Both the position numbers and the translations under genes were made by a program. From positions 414,720 to 478,719 of the forward strand of contig JBBCXB010000005.1 of the NCBI GenBank assembly GCA_037145635.1: a stretch of 64,000 nt of DNA. The letters run 5' to 3'. Below the pieces are notes generated by a model. The model did no database searches. It had not been told where the DNA came from and saw nothing but the letters and a program-made list of their open reading frames with translations. The DNA is from JAATFS01 sp037145635 (GTDB taxonomy: Bacteria > Pseudomonadota > Gammaproteobacteria > Xanthomonadales > Xanthomonadaceae). Shown piece by piece: positions 1 through 7,912 of this stretch; position 1 is the first letter of the stretch, and every line of letters starts with the position of its first letter.

Positions 1-1086
1 TCCGACGTGCTGTGGGAGGCGACCGAGACCCCCGGCGGCAACCTGGGCAAGATCCTCGGCAAGCCGTTCATCGCCAGGCTCAACAACGGCGTCGTCGCGC
101 TGGTCACCGGCAACGGCGTCAACAGCAGCACCGGGCACGCCGTGCTGCTGGTCTACAACCTGCTCACCGGCGCGCTGATCCGCGAGCTCGACACCGGCAG
201 CGGCGGCACCACCAGCGCCACCAGCAACGGCCTGTTCGCACCCAGCGGCTGGGACCAGGACAGCAGCGGCACGGTCGACTACGTCTACGCCGGCGACCTC
301 AAGGGCCAGGTCTGGAAGTTCGACCTCAGCGCGTCCACCGCCGGCAGCTGGAGCGTGGGCAACGGCGCCAAGGCGCTGTTCAGTGCCACCGACGCCAGCG
401 GCACCGCGCAGCCGATCACCGGCGGCGTGGCGCTGGCCGAGAACCCCAGCACGCTCGACACCTGGGTGTTCTTCGGCACCGGCCGCTACCTGCTCGACAG
501 CGACATCAACGACCTCTCGGTGCAGGCGCTGTACGGGGTCATCGACGGCGGCGCGACCGTGGCGCGCAGCGCGCTGACCCAGCGCGCGATCGTGGCCAGC
601 GGCACGGTCTCCGGCTACAGCGTGCGCAGCTTCCAGGCCAACGCCGCGCTGCCCAGCGGATCCAAGGGCTGGTACCTCAACCTGCTCACCGCCGCCGGGG
701 TCGCCGAGGGCGAGCGCATCGTCAGCGCGCCGCAGCTGTCCGGCAAGACCCTGGTGGTCAGCAGCATCATCCCCAGCGGCGACGCCTGCCAGTCCGACGG
801 CAGCGGCTACCTGAACTCGCTGGACGCCTTCACCGGCACCAGCACCGCCGGCGGCTCCTACTTCGACCTCAACGCCAACGGAAGCACCGCCGACGACACC
901 CTCAGCGTCGGCGGCAGCGCGGTGGCGGTGGGCTCGGTCGCCGTCACCAGCGGCATGGTCGGCCTGGCCTCGCTGCTCAACGGCAAGGCGGTGGTCGGCG
1001 ATTCCAGCGGCGCCACCACCGCCGTCGCCACGTCCACGATCAGCGCCAGCCGCGTGTCCTGGCGCGAAGCGCTCAAGGAGAAATGA
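1..1086 (+). CDS. pilY1: PilY1-type pilus tip/assembly protein, C-terminal part (5' end outside window)
   Basis: The frame is open from base 1 and the gene starts outside the window; 361 codons are visible. PilY1 proteins are large exported factors that promote type IV pilus extension and act in adhesion at the pilus tip. The visible part matches the PilY1 C-terminal beta-propeller: a calcium-loop-like stretch D-Q-D-S-S-G-T-V-D at codons 85-93 is followed by a Y-A-G-D-L-K-G-Q-V-W-K-F-D strand, and a G-T-G-R-Y strand follows near codon 160. Only one base separates its stop from the pilE-like gene, so both lie in a minor-pilin operon whose earlier genes would be to the left. Family assignment is firm; the N-terminal adhesin half cannot be judged. 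Confidence 0.9.
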   Translation, partial: SDVLWEATETPGGNLGKILGKPFIARLNNGVVALVTGNGVNSSTGHAVLLVYNLLTGALIRELDTGSGGTTSATSNGLFAPSGWDQDSSGTVDYVYAGDLKGQVWKFDLSASTAGSWSVGNGAKALFSATDASGTAQPITGGVALAENPSTLDTWVFFGTGRYLLDSDINDLSVQALYGVIDGGATVARSALTQRAIVASGTVSGYSVRSFQANAALPSGSKGWYLNLLTAAGVAEGERIVSAPQLSGKTLVVSSIIPSGDACQSDGSGYLNSLDAFTGTSTAGGSYFDLNANGSTADDTLSVGGSAVAVGSVAVTSGMVGLASLLNGKAVVGDSSGATTAVATSTISASRVSWREALKEK

Positions 1087-1087
1087 G

Positions 1088-1504
1088 ATGCCCCCCGTTC
1101 CGTCGCGCCGGCGCCGTGCCGGCTTCACCCTGATCGAACTGATGGTCACGGTCGCGGTGGTCGCGATCCTGTCCGCCATCGCCTATGCCAGCTACAGCTA
1201 CGCGGTGGTCAAGTCGCGGCGCAGCGCGGCGGCGGCGTGCCTGCAGGAACGCGCCCAGTTCATGGAGCGCTACTACACCACCAACCTCAGCTACGCGGGC
1301 GCGCCGACGCCGGCCCAGTGCGAGGCGGTCCCGGCGTTCTACACCCTGGCCTTCGACGGCACCCCCACCGCCACCGCGTTCCGGCTCACCGCCACCCCGC
1401 TCGGCGGCCAGGCCAGCGCCGACACCCGATGCGCGGTGCTGGGCCTGAACCAGGCCGGCGAGCGCACCGCCAGCGGCACCGCCGCGGCCACCGACTGCTG
1501 GTGA
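1088..1504 (+). CDS. pilE: Type IV pilin PilE-like (minor pilin), 138 aa
   Basis: A small type IV pilin, held in the inner membrane before assembly into the pilus. Residues 7-12 are basic and end in Gly12, followed by Phe13-Thr-Leu-Ile-Glu17, the classical prepilin peptidase (PilD) site with Glu at mature position +5. A hydrophobic helix covers about residues 13-36. Cysteines near residues 50 and 78, and a C-terminal pair ending in Cys-Trp, allow a disulfide-bounded D-region. The ATG lies one base after the pilY1 stop, so translation is probably coupled. In this family the last gene of the fimU-pilV-pilW-pilX-pilY1-pilE operon is a minor pilin, not the major subunit, and I assume the same here. 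Confidence 0.9.
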   Translation: MPPVPSRRRRAGFTLIELMVTVAVVAILSAIAYASYSYAVVKSRRSAAAACLQERAQFMERYYTTNLSYAGAPTPAQCEAVPAFYTLAFDGTPTATAFRLTATPLGGQASADTRCAVLGLNQAGERTASGTAAATDCW

Positions 1505-1544
1505 CGCCCACGCCGCATGCCGGCCGGGGCCTTATCATGGCCGC

Positions 1545-2753
1545 ATGGACAACCAACACGATGTAGTGATCGTCGGCGGCGGCCTGGTCGGCGCCAGCCT
1601 GGCGATCGCCCTGGACCGGATCGGCGTGGACGTCGGCCTGGTCGAGGCCTCGCCGTCCGGCGCCCTGCCGGCGGTGTTCGACCAGCGCAACCTCAGCTTC
1701 GCCGCCGCCACCGTCAACGCGCTCACCGCGCTCGGGGTGATGGCGAAGCTGCGTGGTCCCACCGGGCCGATCCGGCGCATCCACGTCAGCCGCGACGGCG
1801 ACTTCGGCCGCGTGCGGCTGGACGCGGCCGACTACGGCCGCGAGGCGTTCGGCCAGGTCGTGGTCGCGCGCGACTTCGGCGAGGCGCTGGAGGCACGCCT
1901 GGACGAGCTGACGCACCTGCGGCGCTACCGCCCGGCGCGCTTCATCGGCCTGGACGGGATCGAGGCCGGGCACCGCGTGCTGCGGCTGGCCGATGCCGAC
2001 GGCGAGCGCCGCGTGCGCGCCCGGCTGCTGGTCGGCGCCGACGGCACCCACAGCGCGGTGCGCGAGCTGCTGCACATCGAGGCCGACACCCACGACTACC
2101 TGCAGACGCTGTTCGTCGCCCGGGTGCGCGCCGCGCGCCAGCCCGACGGCACCGCCTGGGAGCGCTTCGGCGAGCATGGCCCGACCGCGCTGCTGCCGCG
2201 CGGCGACCGCCACTACGGCGCGGTGCACGGGGTGGCACGCGCCGAGGCCGAGGCGGTCGCGGCGCTGGACGAGGCCGGCTGGCTGCAGCGGCTGCAGCGC
2301 GCGATCGGCTGGCGCGCCGGGCGCCTGCTCGGCAGCGGCGAACGCGCCGCCTACCCGCTGGTGCAGGTCCTGGCGCGCGCGCTCGTCGCCGAGCGCGTGG
2401 TGCTGCTCGGCAATGCCGCGCAGACGCTGCATCCGGTGGGCGCACAGGGCTTCAACCTGGGGCTGCGCGACGCGCTGACCCTGGCCGAGCTGATCGAGGG
2501 CGCGCGCCAGGACCCGGGCGCGCCGGCGCTGCTGGGCGCCTACGCGGCGCGCCGCCAGCCCGACCGCGAGCAGACCCTGGGCTTCTCCAGCGGTCTGGCA
2601 CGGCTGACCGGCAACCCGGCACCGTTGCTGCGGCCGCTGCGCAGCCTGGGCCTGCTGGCCGCCGCGCAGGCGGTGCCGCTGCAGTCGCTGCTGGTGGGCG
2701 GGGCGATGGGATTCCGCGGCGAGGTGCCGCAGCTGTGCCGGAGCGCGTCGTGA
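1545..2753 (+). CDS. ubiH: Ubiquinone biosynthesis FAD monooxygenase UbiH, 402 aa
   Basis: Class A flavoprotein hydroxylase; UbiH hydroxylates the aromatic ring of the polyprenyl ubiquinone precursor at the inner membrane. Visible motifs are the Rossmann G-G-G-x-V-G (residues 11-16), the G-A-D-G-T-H-S-A-V-R ribose/NADPH segment near 167, and the second FAD motif G-N-A-A-Q-T-L-H-P-V-G-A-Q-G-F-N-L-G near 292. The G-N-A-A-Q-T-L-H-P wording is typical of UbiH rather than UbiF/UbiI. Length is normal for the family. Its stop overlaps the GTG start of a second hydroxylase by four bases (GTGA), so the two are translationally coupled. Confidence 0.88.
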   Translation: MDNQHDVVIVGGGLVGASLAIALDRIGVDVGLVEASPSGALPAVFDQRNLSFAAATVNALTALGVMAKLRGPTGPIRRIHVSRDGDFGRVRLDAADYGREAFGQVVVARDFGEALEARLDELTHLRRYRPARFIGLDGIEAGHRVLRLADADGERRVRARLLVGADGTHSAVRELLHIEADTHDYLQTLFVARVRAARQPDGTAWERFGEHGPTALLPRGDRHYGAVHGVARAEAEAVAALDEAGWLQRLQRAIGWRAGRLLGSGERAAYPLVQVLARALVAERVVLLGNAAQTLHPVGAQGFNLGLRDALTLAELIEGARQDPGAPALLGAYAARRQPDREQTLGFSSGLARLTGNPAPLLRPLRSLGLLAAAQAVPLQSLLVGGAMGFRGEVPQLCRSAS

Positions 2754-3928
2754 GCCGGCGCGGGGGCACCGACGCGGTCGTGGTCGGCGGCGGCGTGGTC
2801 GGCGCGGCCTGCGCGCTGGCGCTGGCCGACGCCGGCCTGGACGTGGTGCTGGTGGAAGGCCGCGAACCGCCGCGCTGGCAGGCCGGCCGGCCGGACCTGC
2901 GGGTCTACGCGTTCGCGCCCGACAACGCCGCGCTGCTGGCGGCGCTGGGCGTGTGGGACGCGGTGCGCAGCACCCGCGCGCAGCCTTACCGGCGCATGCG
3001 GGTATGGGACGCCGCCGGCGGCGGCGAACTGGACTTCGACGCCGATGCGCTCGGCCGCGAGCAGCTGGGCTGGATCGTCGAGAACGACCTGCTGGTGGAC
3101 CGGCTCTGGGCCGCGCTGCCGGCCGCCGGCGTGCGCGTGCACTGCCCGGCGCGGGTGGAGGCCCTGGAACAGGACGCCCACGGCGTGCGGCTGCGCCTGG
3201 ACGACGGCACGCGCCTGGACGCGGCGCTGGCGATCGCCGCCGACGGTGCCGAATCCACCCTGCGGACGCTGGCCGGGATGCCGGTGGCGCGCCACGACTA
3301 CGGCCAGCGGGGCGTGGTCGCCTTCGTCGAGACCGCGCAACCACACCAGGCCACCGCCTGGCAGCGCTTCCTGCCCACCGGGCCGCTGGCCTTCCTGCCG
3401 TTCGCCGAGGGCCGCAGCTCGATCGTGTGGACCCTGCCCGACACCGAGGCCGAGCGCGTGCTGGCGCTGGACGACGCCGCGTTCGGGCGCGCGCTCACCG
3501 GCGCCTTCGGCGCGCGCCTGGGCGAGGTGCGCGCGGTGTCGGCGCGCGCGGCGTTCCCGCTGCGCCGGCAGCTGGTGGGCGACTATGTCGCCGGCCGCGT
3601 GCTGGCGCTGGGCGATGCGGCGCACGTGGTGCATCCGCTGGCGGGGCAGGGCGTCAACCTCGGGCTGCGCGACGTGGCCGCGCTGCGCACCCTGGTGCGC
3701 GAGGCGCTCGCGCGGCACAGCGACTGGGCCGCGCCGCACCGGCTGCGGCGCTGGGCGCGCACGCGCCGCAGCGAGAACACGGTGGCCGCCTACGGGTTCG
3801 ACACGATCAACAAGGTGTTCTCCAACGACGAGATGCACCTGACCCTGCTGCGCGGCGCGGTGCTCGGCCGGGTCGGCTGCGTGCCGCCGCTGGTGGACCT
3901 GCTGTGGAAGCGCGCCGCCGGGGTCTAG
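2750..3928 (+). CDS. UbiI/UbiF-like FAD-dependent ubiquinone hydroxylase, 392 aa
   Basis: A second class A flavin monooxygenase of the ubiquinone family. The GTG at 2750 is chosen because it overlaps the ubiH stop (GTGA) and puts the FAD motif V-V-V-G-G-G-V-V-G-A at residues 10-19. The second FAD motif reads G-D-A-A-H-V-V-H-P-L-A-G-Q-G-V-N-L-G, as in UbiI, UbiF and UbiM, so it probably hydroxylates a different ring carbon (C5 or C6) from UbiH. Which of these it is cannot be settled without a tree, so no symbol is given. Pairing with ubiH and coupled translation support a role in the same pathway. Confidence 0.85.
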   Translation: MSRRGGTDAVVVGGGVVGAACALALADAGLDVVLVEGREPPRWQAGRPDLRVYAFAPDNAALLAALGVWDAVRSTRAQPYRRMRVWDAAGGGELDFDADALGREQLGWIVENDLLVDRLWAALPAAGVRVHCPARVEALEQDAHGVRLRLDDGTRLDAALAIAADGAESTLRTLAGMPVARHDYGQRGVVAFVETAQPHQATAWQRFLPTGPLAFLPFAEGRSSIVWTLPDTEAERVLALDDAAFGRALTGAFGARLGEVRAVSARAAFPLRRQLVGDYVAGRVLALGDAAHVVHPLAGQGVNLGLRDVAALRTLVREALARHSDWAAPHRLRRWARTRRSENTVAAYGFDTINKVFSNDEMHLTLLRGAVLGRVGCVPPLVDLLWKRAAGV

Positions 3929-4171
3929 GCCACCGCGCCGGGGCGTGCGCGCCCGAGGGTGCCCGGGGGCTTCCGGCGCGTCCTCGCGCGCGGGTCCGGG
4001 CGGTCGTCGAACCGGCTTTTAATCCCTTGCCCGCGAGTGTCAGCTCCCCGCGAACGCCAGCGAGCTGGCTCTAACCGCCCGCGTCGGCGTCACGTCGGGC
4101 GACGCAGCAGTCCGGCGGGCCGTGCTGCCGGCCTGCCGTCTTCGCAGCAGGGCGGCCGCGGGCGCGTACCG

Positions 4172-4570
4172 CTACTTCAGCCAGCCGCGCAGCTGTTCGC
4201 GCGTCAGGCGTCCGCGGCGGGTGCCGTCCAGCGCATCGAATTCCTCGGCCAAAGCCGGACTGGCCTGGGCTTCGTCGCGGCTGATCGTGCCGTCGCCGTC
4301 GGTATCCAGCGCGTCGAAGTCGAGGCGGTACGCCGCGGCGTCCACGCTGCTGGGCTGGATCGAGCGCACCGTGACCGCGGCCTGGCCGGCGGCGACCTGC
4401 ACCGGTGCCTGGTGGGTGACCTCGCCGCTGGCCAGCGGCTGGGTGCGCACGTTGGCGGGCACGTCGCGCAGCGGCGCGCTGCGCGCGCTGTCCTGCGGCG
4501 GCGCGGCGTAGCTCTGCGCAAGCGCCGGCCCGCAGGCGCAGAGGCCGAAGACGACAAGGGCGGCTTTCAT
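4172..4570 (-). CDS. Secreted EF-hand domain protein, 132 aa
   Basis: Small exported protein of unknown role. The ATG at 4570 follows a purine-rich GGGAGA and begins a signal peptide of about 18 residues ending A-L-A-Q. A canonical EF-hand loop D-T-D-G-D-G-T-I-S-R-D-E lies near residues 89-100, and a second, degenerate loop (D-G-T-R-R-G-R-L-T-R-E) near 113-123 lacks the acidic residues at positions 3 and 5, so one calcium is likely bound. Longer in-frame starts exist up to 4606 but would bury the signal peptide. It stands alone, with about 240 and 290 bp gaps either side. Confidence 0.75.
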   Translation of the reverse strand: MKAALVVFGLCACGPALAQSYAAPPQDSARSAPLRDVPANVRTQPLASGEVTHQAPVQVAAGQAAVTVRSIQPSSVDAAAYRLDFDALDTDGDGTISRDEAQASPALAEEFDALDGTRRGRLTREQLRGWLK

Positions 4571-4606
4571 GGTTCTCCCGGTAGGACTGTCTGGACCGGC
4601 CTCCAC

Positions 4607-4858
4607 GCTAGCAGCGCGGCGCTTGAGCGGCCTCGAATCGCGCGGCCCGGCGGCCGATCCGCCGACGCCGGGCGCGCCGGGACGCGCGGCACCCGGTCAC
4701 CGGCGCCAGGCCGGGCCATCCGGCGCCGGCCGGCAGGAACCTCGCGCAGCGCATGCCCGGCCGGTTCCGAGCGCCGCGCCCGGCGCTCGCGGCGCGGCGG
4801 GCCAGGACGTGCCGCGCCGCGACCCGCCGCGATCGCGGGCCTGCCGGCCCTCGCCCGC
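4607..4858. other. GC-rich intergenic stretch with no gene seen
   Basis: About 250 bases between two leftward genes. All open frames here are GC-skew shadows without ribosome sites or recognisable protein features. No tRNA, terminator with a T run, or direct repeat was found. Confidence 0.5.
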
Positions 4859-5581
4859 CTAGCCCGGGATGAACGGGAAGGCGATCTTCAGCAACCCCTT
4901 GAGGCCGCCCTCGGCGGTGCTGGCGATCGCCTTCGCGCCGAGGCTGTTGAGCGCGCGGCGCACGTCCTCCCAGCGCAGCTGGGCAATGTCCTTCTTCAGC
5001 AGGTCCGCCACTTCCTCGGCGGTGGGCGTGAGCTTCTTCAGCTCGCGCACGGTGGCCTCGGGATCGGGCTGCAGGTAGCCCCAGCGCTCGGCGATCCTGA
5101 GCAGCGTGTCGAAACGCACCGCCACCACCTCGCGGTTGCGCTCGTAGACCGGCAGCGCGCCCACGTCGAGGATGGCCTGCTCGAACTGCTGGGCATCGTC
5201 GGGATGCTCGATGCGGATCGCCAGGAAGCCTTCCTTGCGGCTGCGCTCGCTGACGTGCTTGGCGCCCGAGCGCAGGTTGGCCTCGGTCAGGACCGTGGCC
5301 ACGATCCGCTGCAGCGCGGCATCGCCTTCCTCCGGCACCAGCGCGCGCCAGCGCGCATAGCCGTCGCGCCGCAGCGCCTTGACCTTGGCCGGGGTAACCC
5401 GCAGGTGCAGCGCGACCACGGCATTGGAATCGCCGCGCGCGATCGCGCCGTCGCGTTCGAGCAGCACGAAGATCAGCAGCTCCAGATCGCGCTTGGTGAG
5501 CGACTGGAAGCCCTGCAGCAGGGTCAGCCGCAGGAATTCGTTGCCGAACGCGGCCGCGTCCTTGAGTTCGATGGGTTGCAT
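4859..5581 (-). CDS. Orphan protein with HTH-like N-terminal region, 240 aa, function unknown
   Basis: Not recognised. The ATG at 5581 has a strong GGAGGAA ribosome site. Residues about 23-60 read as two helices around S-L-T-K-R-D-L-E-L-L-I-F-V-L-L, followed by a region resembling a recognition helix (L-R-V-T-P-A-K-V-K-A-L-R-R-D-G), like a winged-helix DNA-binding unit. The middle is mixed alpha/beta. The C-terminal third is helical with charged repeats (L-K-K-L-T-P-T-A-E-E-V-A-D-L-L-K-K) and ends in a short hydrophobic tail. There is no signal peptide. It is not in an operon: 82 bp separate it from the lactonase gene upstream. A regulator is one possibility but there is no direct evidence. 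Confidence 0.65.
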   Translation of the reverse strand: MQPIELKDAAAFGNEFLRLTLLQGFQSLTKRDLELLIFVLLERDGAIARGDSNAVVALHLRVTPAKVKALRRDGYARWRALVPEEGDAALQRIVATVLTEANLRSGAKHVSERSRKEGFLAIRIEHPDDAQQFEQAILDVGALPVYERNREVVAVRFDTLLRIAERWGYLQPDPEATVRELKKLTPTAEEVADLLKKDIAQLRWEDVRRALNSLGAKAIASTAEGGLKGLLKIAFPFIPG

Positions 5582-5663
5582 CCGGGGTTCCTCCGCTTGA
5601 CCGGGCCAGCATGCCACGCGGGGGTAGCGTGGCCTGAGACGCGGCGGGACCGGGTCCGCAGTT

Positions 5664-6572
5664 TCAGCGTCCGCTCTCACGCCCGGGGCGGTCGGCGCGG
5701 AAGGTCTCGATCGCGCCGCGGTCCTGCAGGGTGACGAACACCTGGCGCCCGTCGGCACCGCCGAAGGCGACGTTGCTGGCCTTGCGCCCCTTCAGCGCGA
5801 CCGTGCGCAGCACGCGGCCGGCCGGCGACACCACCGCGATCTGGCCGGCGTCGTAGCGGGCCACGTAGAGGTTGCCGTCGGCGTCGCAGCGCATGCCGTC
5901 CAGGCCGAAGTCCGGGAACGCGATCAGCAGGCGCTTGTTGCGCAGGCCGCCGTCCACGCGGTCGTACACCCAGATCCGGCGCGCCATGCTCTCGTTGACG
6001 TAGAGGTGGCGGCCGTCGGGGCTGACCTCCACACCGTTGGGCGTGGTCATGCCCTGTTCGAGCAGGGTCGGCCGGCCCTGCGGGTCCACCCGCCACAGCC
6101 GGCCGCCATTGTCCCGCCAGTCCGGGTCGCTGACGTAGAAACTGCCGTCCGGCGCCAGCGCCAGGTCGTTGGGCCCGGTGCTCTCCGGCAGCTCGGCGAA
6201 CGGGGTCACCCTGCGCGTGGCCGGGTCCAGCCGCAGCAACTTGCGGCCGAGGGTGTCGGCCACGTAGATCGCGCCGTCGCGGCCGAAGCGCAGGGCGTTG
6301 CCGCGGCTGCCCGCCGGCAGGGTGACGAACAGCTCGGCCCGGGCCTGGCCGTCGGCGTCCTGCAGCACCCGCCCGATGGTGCCGTCGCGGCCGAAGTTGA
6401 CCACGTACAGCGCGCCGTCCGGCCCGGCGGCGGGACCTTCGATGTTGGAGGTGAAGGCACCGTCGCCGATCAGGTCGCGGGCGACGAACGGGGCGGCGGC
6501 CGGCGGCGCCGCCGGCGCGGCGGGGGCCGCCAGCAGGGCGGCCAGGGCGAGCGGGAGGGCGCGGGAGGACAT
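5664..6572 (-). CDS. Exported SMP-30/gluconolactonase-family beta-propeller, 302 aa
   Basis: Calcium-dependent lactonase-type beta-propeller of the SMP-30/gluconolactonase/LRE group. The ATG at 6572 begins an Ala-rich signal peptide (about 22 residues), so the enzyme should be periplasmic. Blade motifs recur: G-P-D-G-A-L-Y-V-V-N (near 47), G-P-N-D-L-A-L-A-P-D-G-S-F-Y-V-S-D (near 130; the N-D pair is a typical metal/substrate position), T-P-N-G-V-E-V-S-P-D-G (near 180), and D-G-M-R-C-D-A-D-G-N-L-Y-V. It is divergent, across 122 bp, from a Tat-exported Gfo/Idh/MocA oxidoreductase. Together they could oxidise a sugar to a lactone and hydrolyse it outside the cytoplasm. The substrate is unknown. 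Confidence 0.8.
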   Translation of the reverse strand: MSSRALPLALAALLAAPAAPAAPPAAAPFVARDLIGDGAFTSNIEGPAAGPDGALYVVNFGRDGTIGRVLQDADGQARAELFVTLPAGSRGNALRFGRDGAIYVADTLGRKLLRLDPATRRVTPFAELPESTGPNDLALAPDGSFYVSDPDWRDNGGRLWRVDPQGRPTLLEQGMTTPNGVEVSPDGRHLYVNESMARRIWVYDRVDGGLRNKRLLIAFPDFGLDGMRCDADGNLYVARYDAGQIAVVSPAGRVLRTVALKGRKASNVAFGGADGRQVFVTLQDRGAIETFRADRPGRESGR

Positions 6573-6694
6573 GCGGACGGCTCCGGGTCGGGACCGCGGC
6601 AGTGTGCCAGAACCGGCGCGCCGGCCCTGGCATGCGCGCGCCGGCTGCCGTAACGTGCGGAACCGGCACCGCTGCGTCCACCCCGGAGGTCTGC

Positions 6695-7804
6695 ATGTCC
6701 CTGGCATCCCCGACCCGCCGCCGCCTGCTCGCCGCCCTCGGCGGCAGCGCGGCCCTGCTCGCCGCGCCCGCCTGGGCGATCCCGAAGAAGCCCGCCGGCA
6801 AGCCGCTCAACGTGGCGCTGGTGGGCCTGGGCGGCTATGCCACGGACCAGCTCGCGCCCGGCCTGGCGCTGACCCGGCACTGCCGGCTGGCCGGCATCGT
6901 CACCGGCACGCCGTCGAAGGTGCCGCTGTGGCAGGCCCGGCACCGCATCCCCGACCGCAACGTCTACAGCTACGAACACTTCGACCGCATCGCCGACAAC
7001 CCCGACATCGACGTGGTCTACATCGTCACGCCGCCGCACCTGCACATGCCGCTGACGGTACGGGCGGCGGCGGCCGGCAAGCACGTGTGGTGCGAGAAGC
7101 CGATGGCGCTGAGCGCACGCGAATGCCAGACCATGGTCGAGGCGTGTCGCCGCAACCGGGTCGCCCTGGCGATCGGCTACCGCATGCAGCACGAGCCCAA
7201 CACCCGGCAGGTGATCGGCCTGGCGCAGCAGCGTCCGTTCGGCGCCCTGCGCAGCGTGAGCGCGCAGGCCGGCTACGCCGGCTACGGCGACACCGACCCC
7301 GCCGACCGGCCGTGGCGGCTGCGCGCCCGCTACGGGGGCGGCGCGATGTACGACATGGGCGTGTACTCGCTCAACGCGGCGCGCTACACCGTGGGCGCCG
7401 AGCCGGTCGCGGTGAGCGCGCGCCAGCACACCGACCGTCCGCAGCTGTTCGACGAGGTCGACGAGCACACCGAGTTCACCCTGGAATTCCCGGGCGGGGT
7501 GCGTGCCCGCTGCGCGACGAGCTTCGGCCGCAACATGAACCGGCTGCGCGCCGAGTGCGAGCGCGGCTGGTACGAGCTGTCGCCGTTCCAGAGCTACCGC
7601 GGCGTCCGCGGCCGCGCCAGCGACGGACGCGTGTTCGACGCGGCGGTGCCGCACCAGCAGGCGCTGCAGATGGACGAGGACGCCCTGGCGATCCTCAACG
7701 GCACCCCCCTGCGCGTGCCGGGCGAGGAGGGCCTGCGCGACCTGCGCGTGGTCGACGCGATCTTCCGTTCGGCCCGCACCCAGGGCGCGCGGGTGACGCT
7801 GTGA
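6695..7804 (+). CDS. Tat-exported Gfo/Idh/MocA oxidoreductase (glucose-fructose oxidoreductase-like), 369 aa
   Basis: NAD(P)-dependent sugar oxidoreductase. The ATG at 6695 sits five bases after GGAGGT and starts a twin-arginine leader (S-P-T-R-R-R-L-L-A-A-L-G-G, cut near A-W-A), so the enzyme is exported folded with its cofactor, as in Zymomonas glucose-fructose oxidoreductase. The Rossmann turn is V-A-L-V-G-L-G-G-Y-A near residues 40-49. The family signature G-K-H-V-W-C-E-K-P-M-A lies near 128-138, where Lys of E-K-P is the usual catalytic residue. A G-G-G-A-M-Y-D-M-G-V-Y motif near 216 matches the GFO C-terminal domain. The exact sugar substrate cannot be read from sequence. Confidence 0.85.
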   Translation: MSLASPTRRRLLAALGGSAALLAAPAWAIPKKPAGKPLNVALVGLGGYATDQLAPGLALTRHCRLAGIVTGTPSKVPLWQARHRIPDRNVYSYEHFDRIADNPDIDVVYIVTPPHLHMPLTVRAAAAGKHVWCEKPMALSARECQTMVEACRRNRVALAIGYRMQHEPNTRQVIGLAQQRPFGALRSVSAQAGYAGYGDTDPADRPWRLRARYGGGAMYDMGVYSLNAARYTVGAEPVAVSARQHTDRPQLFDEVDEHTEFTLEFPGGVRARCATSFGRNMNRLRAECERGWYELSPFQSYRGVRGRASDGRVFDAAVPHQQALQMDEDALAILNGTPLRVPGEEGLRDLRVVDAIFRSARTQGARVTL

Positions 7805-7912
7805 CCCGGGCCCACCACGGCGATCGGCCGGCGACCGCGGCGCCCCTGCCCGGGAAAGCGGGGCGCCAGCCCACCCACCGCTGCGGCCCGCCGCGTTCCC
7901 GATCCAGACTGG

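Noticed and set aside
1386..3344. Long minus-strand open frame of 652 codons over the pilE/ubiH region
   Set aside because: It is Arg/Pro/Ala-rich shadow coding opposite two clear enzymes, with no domain or ribosome site; such frames are common in high-GC DNA.
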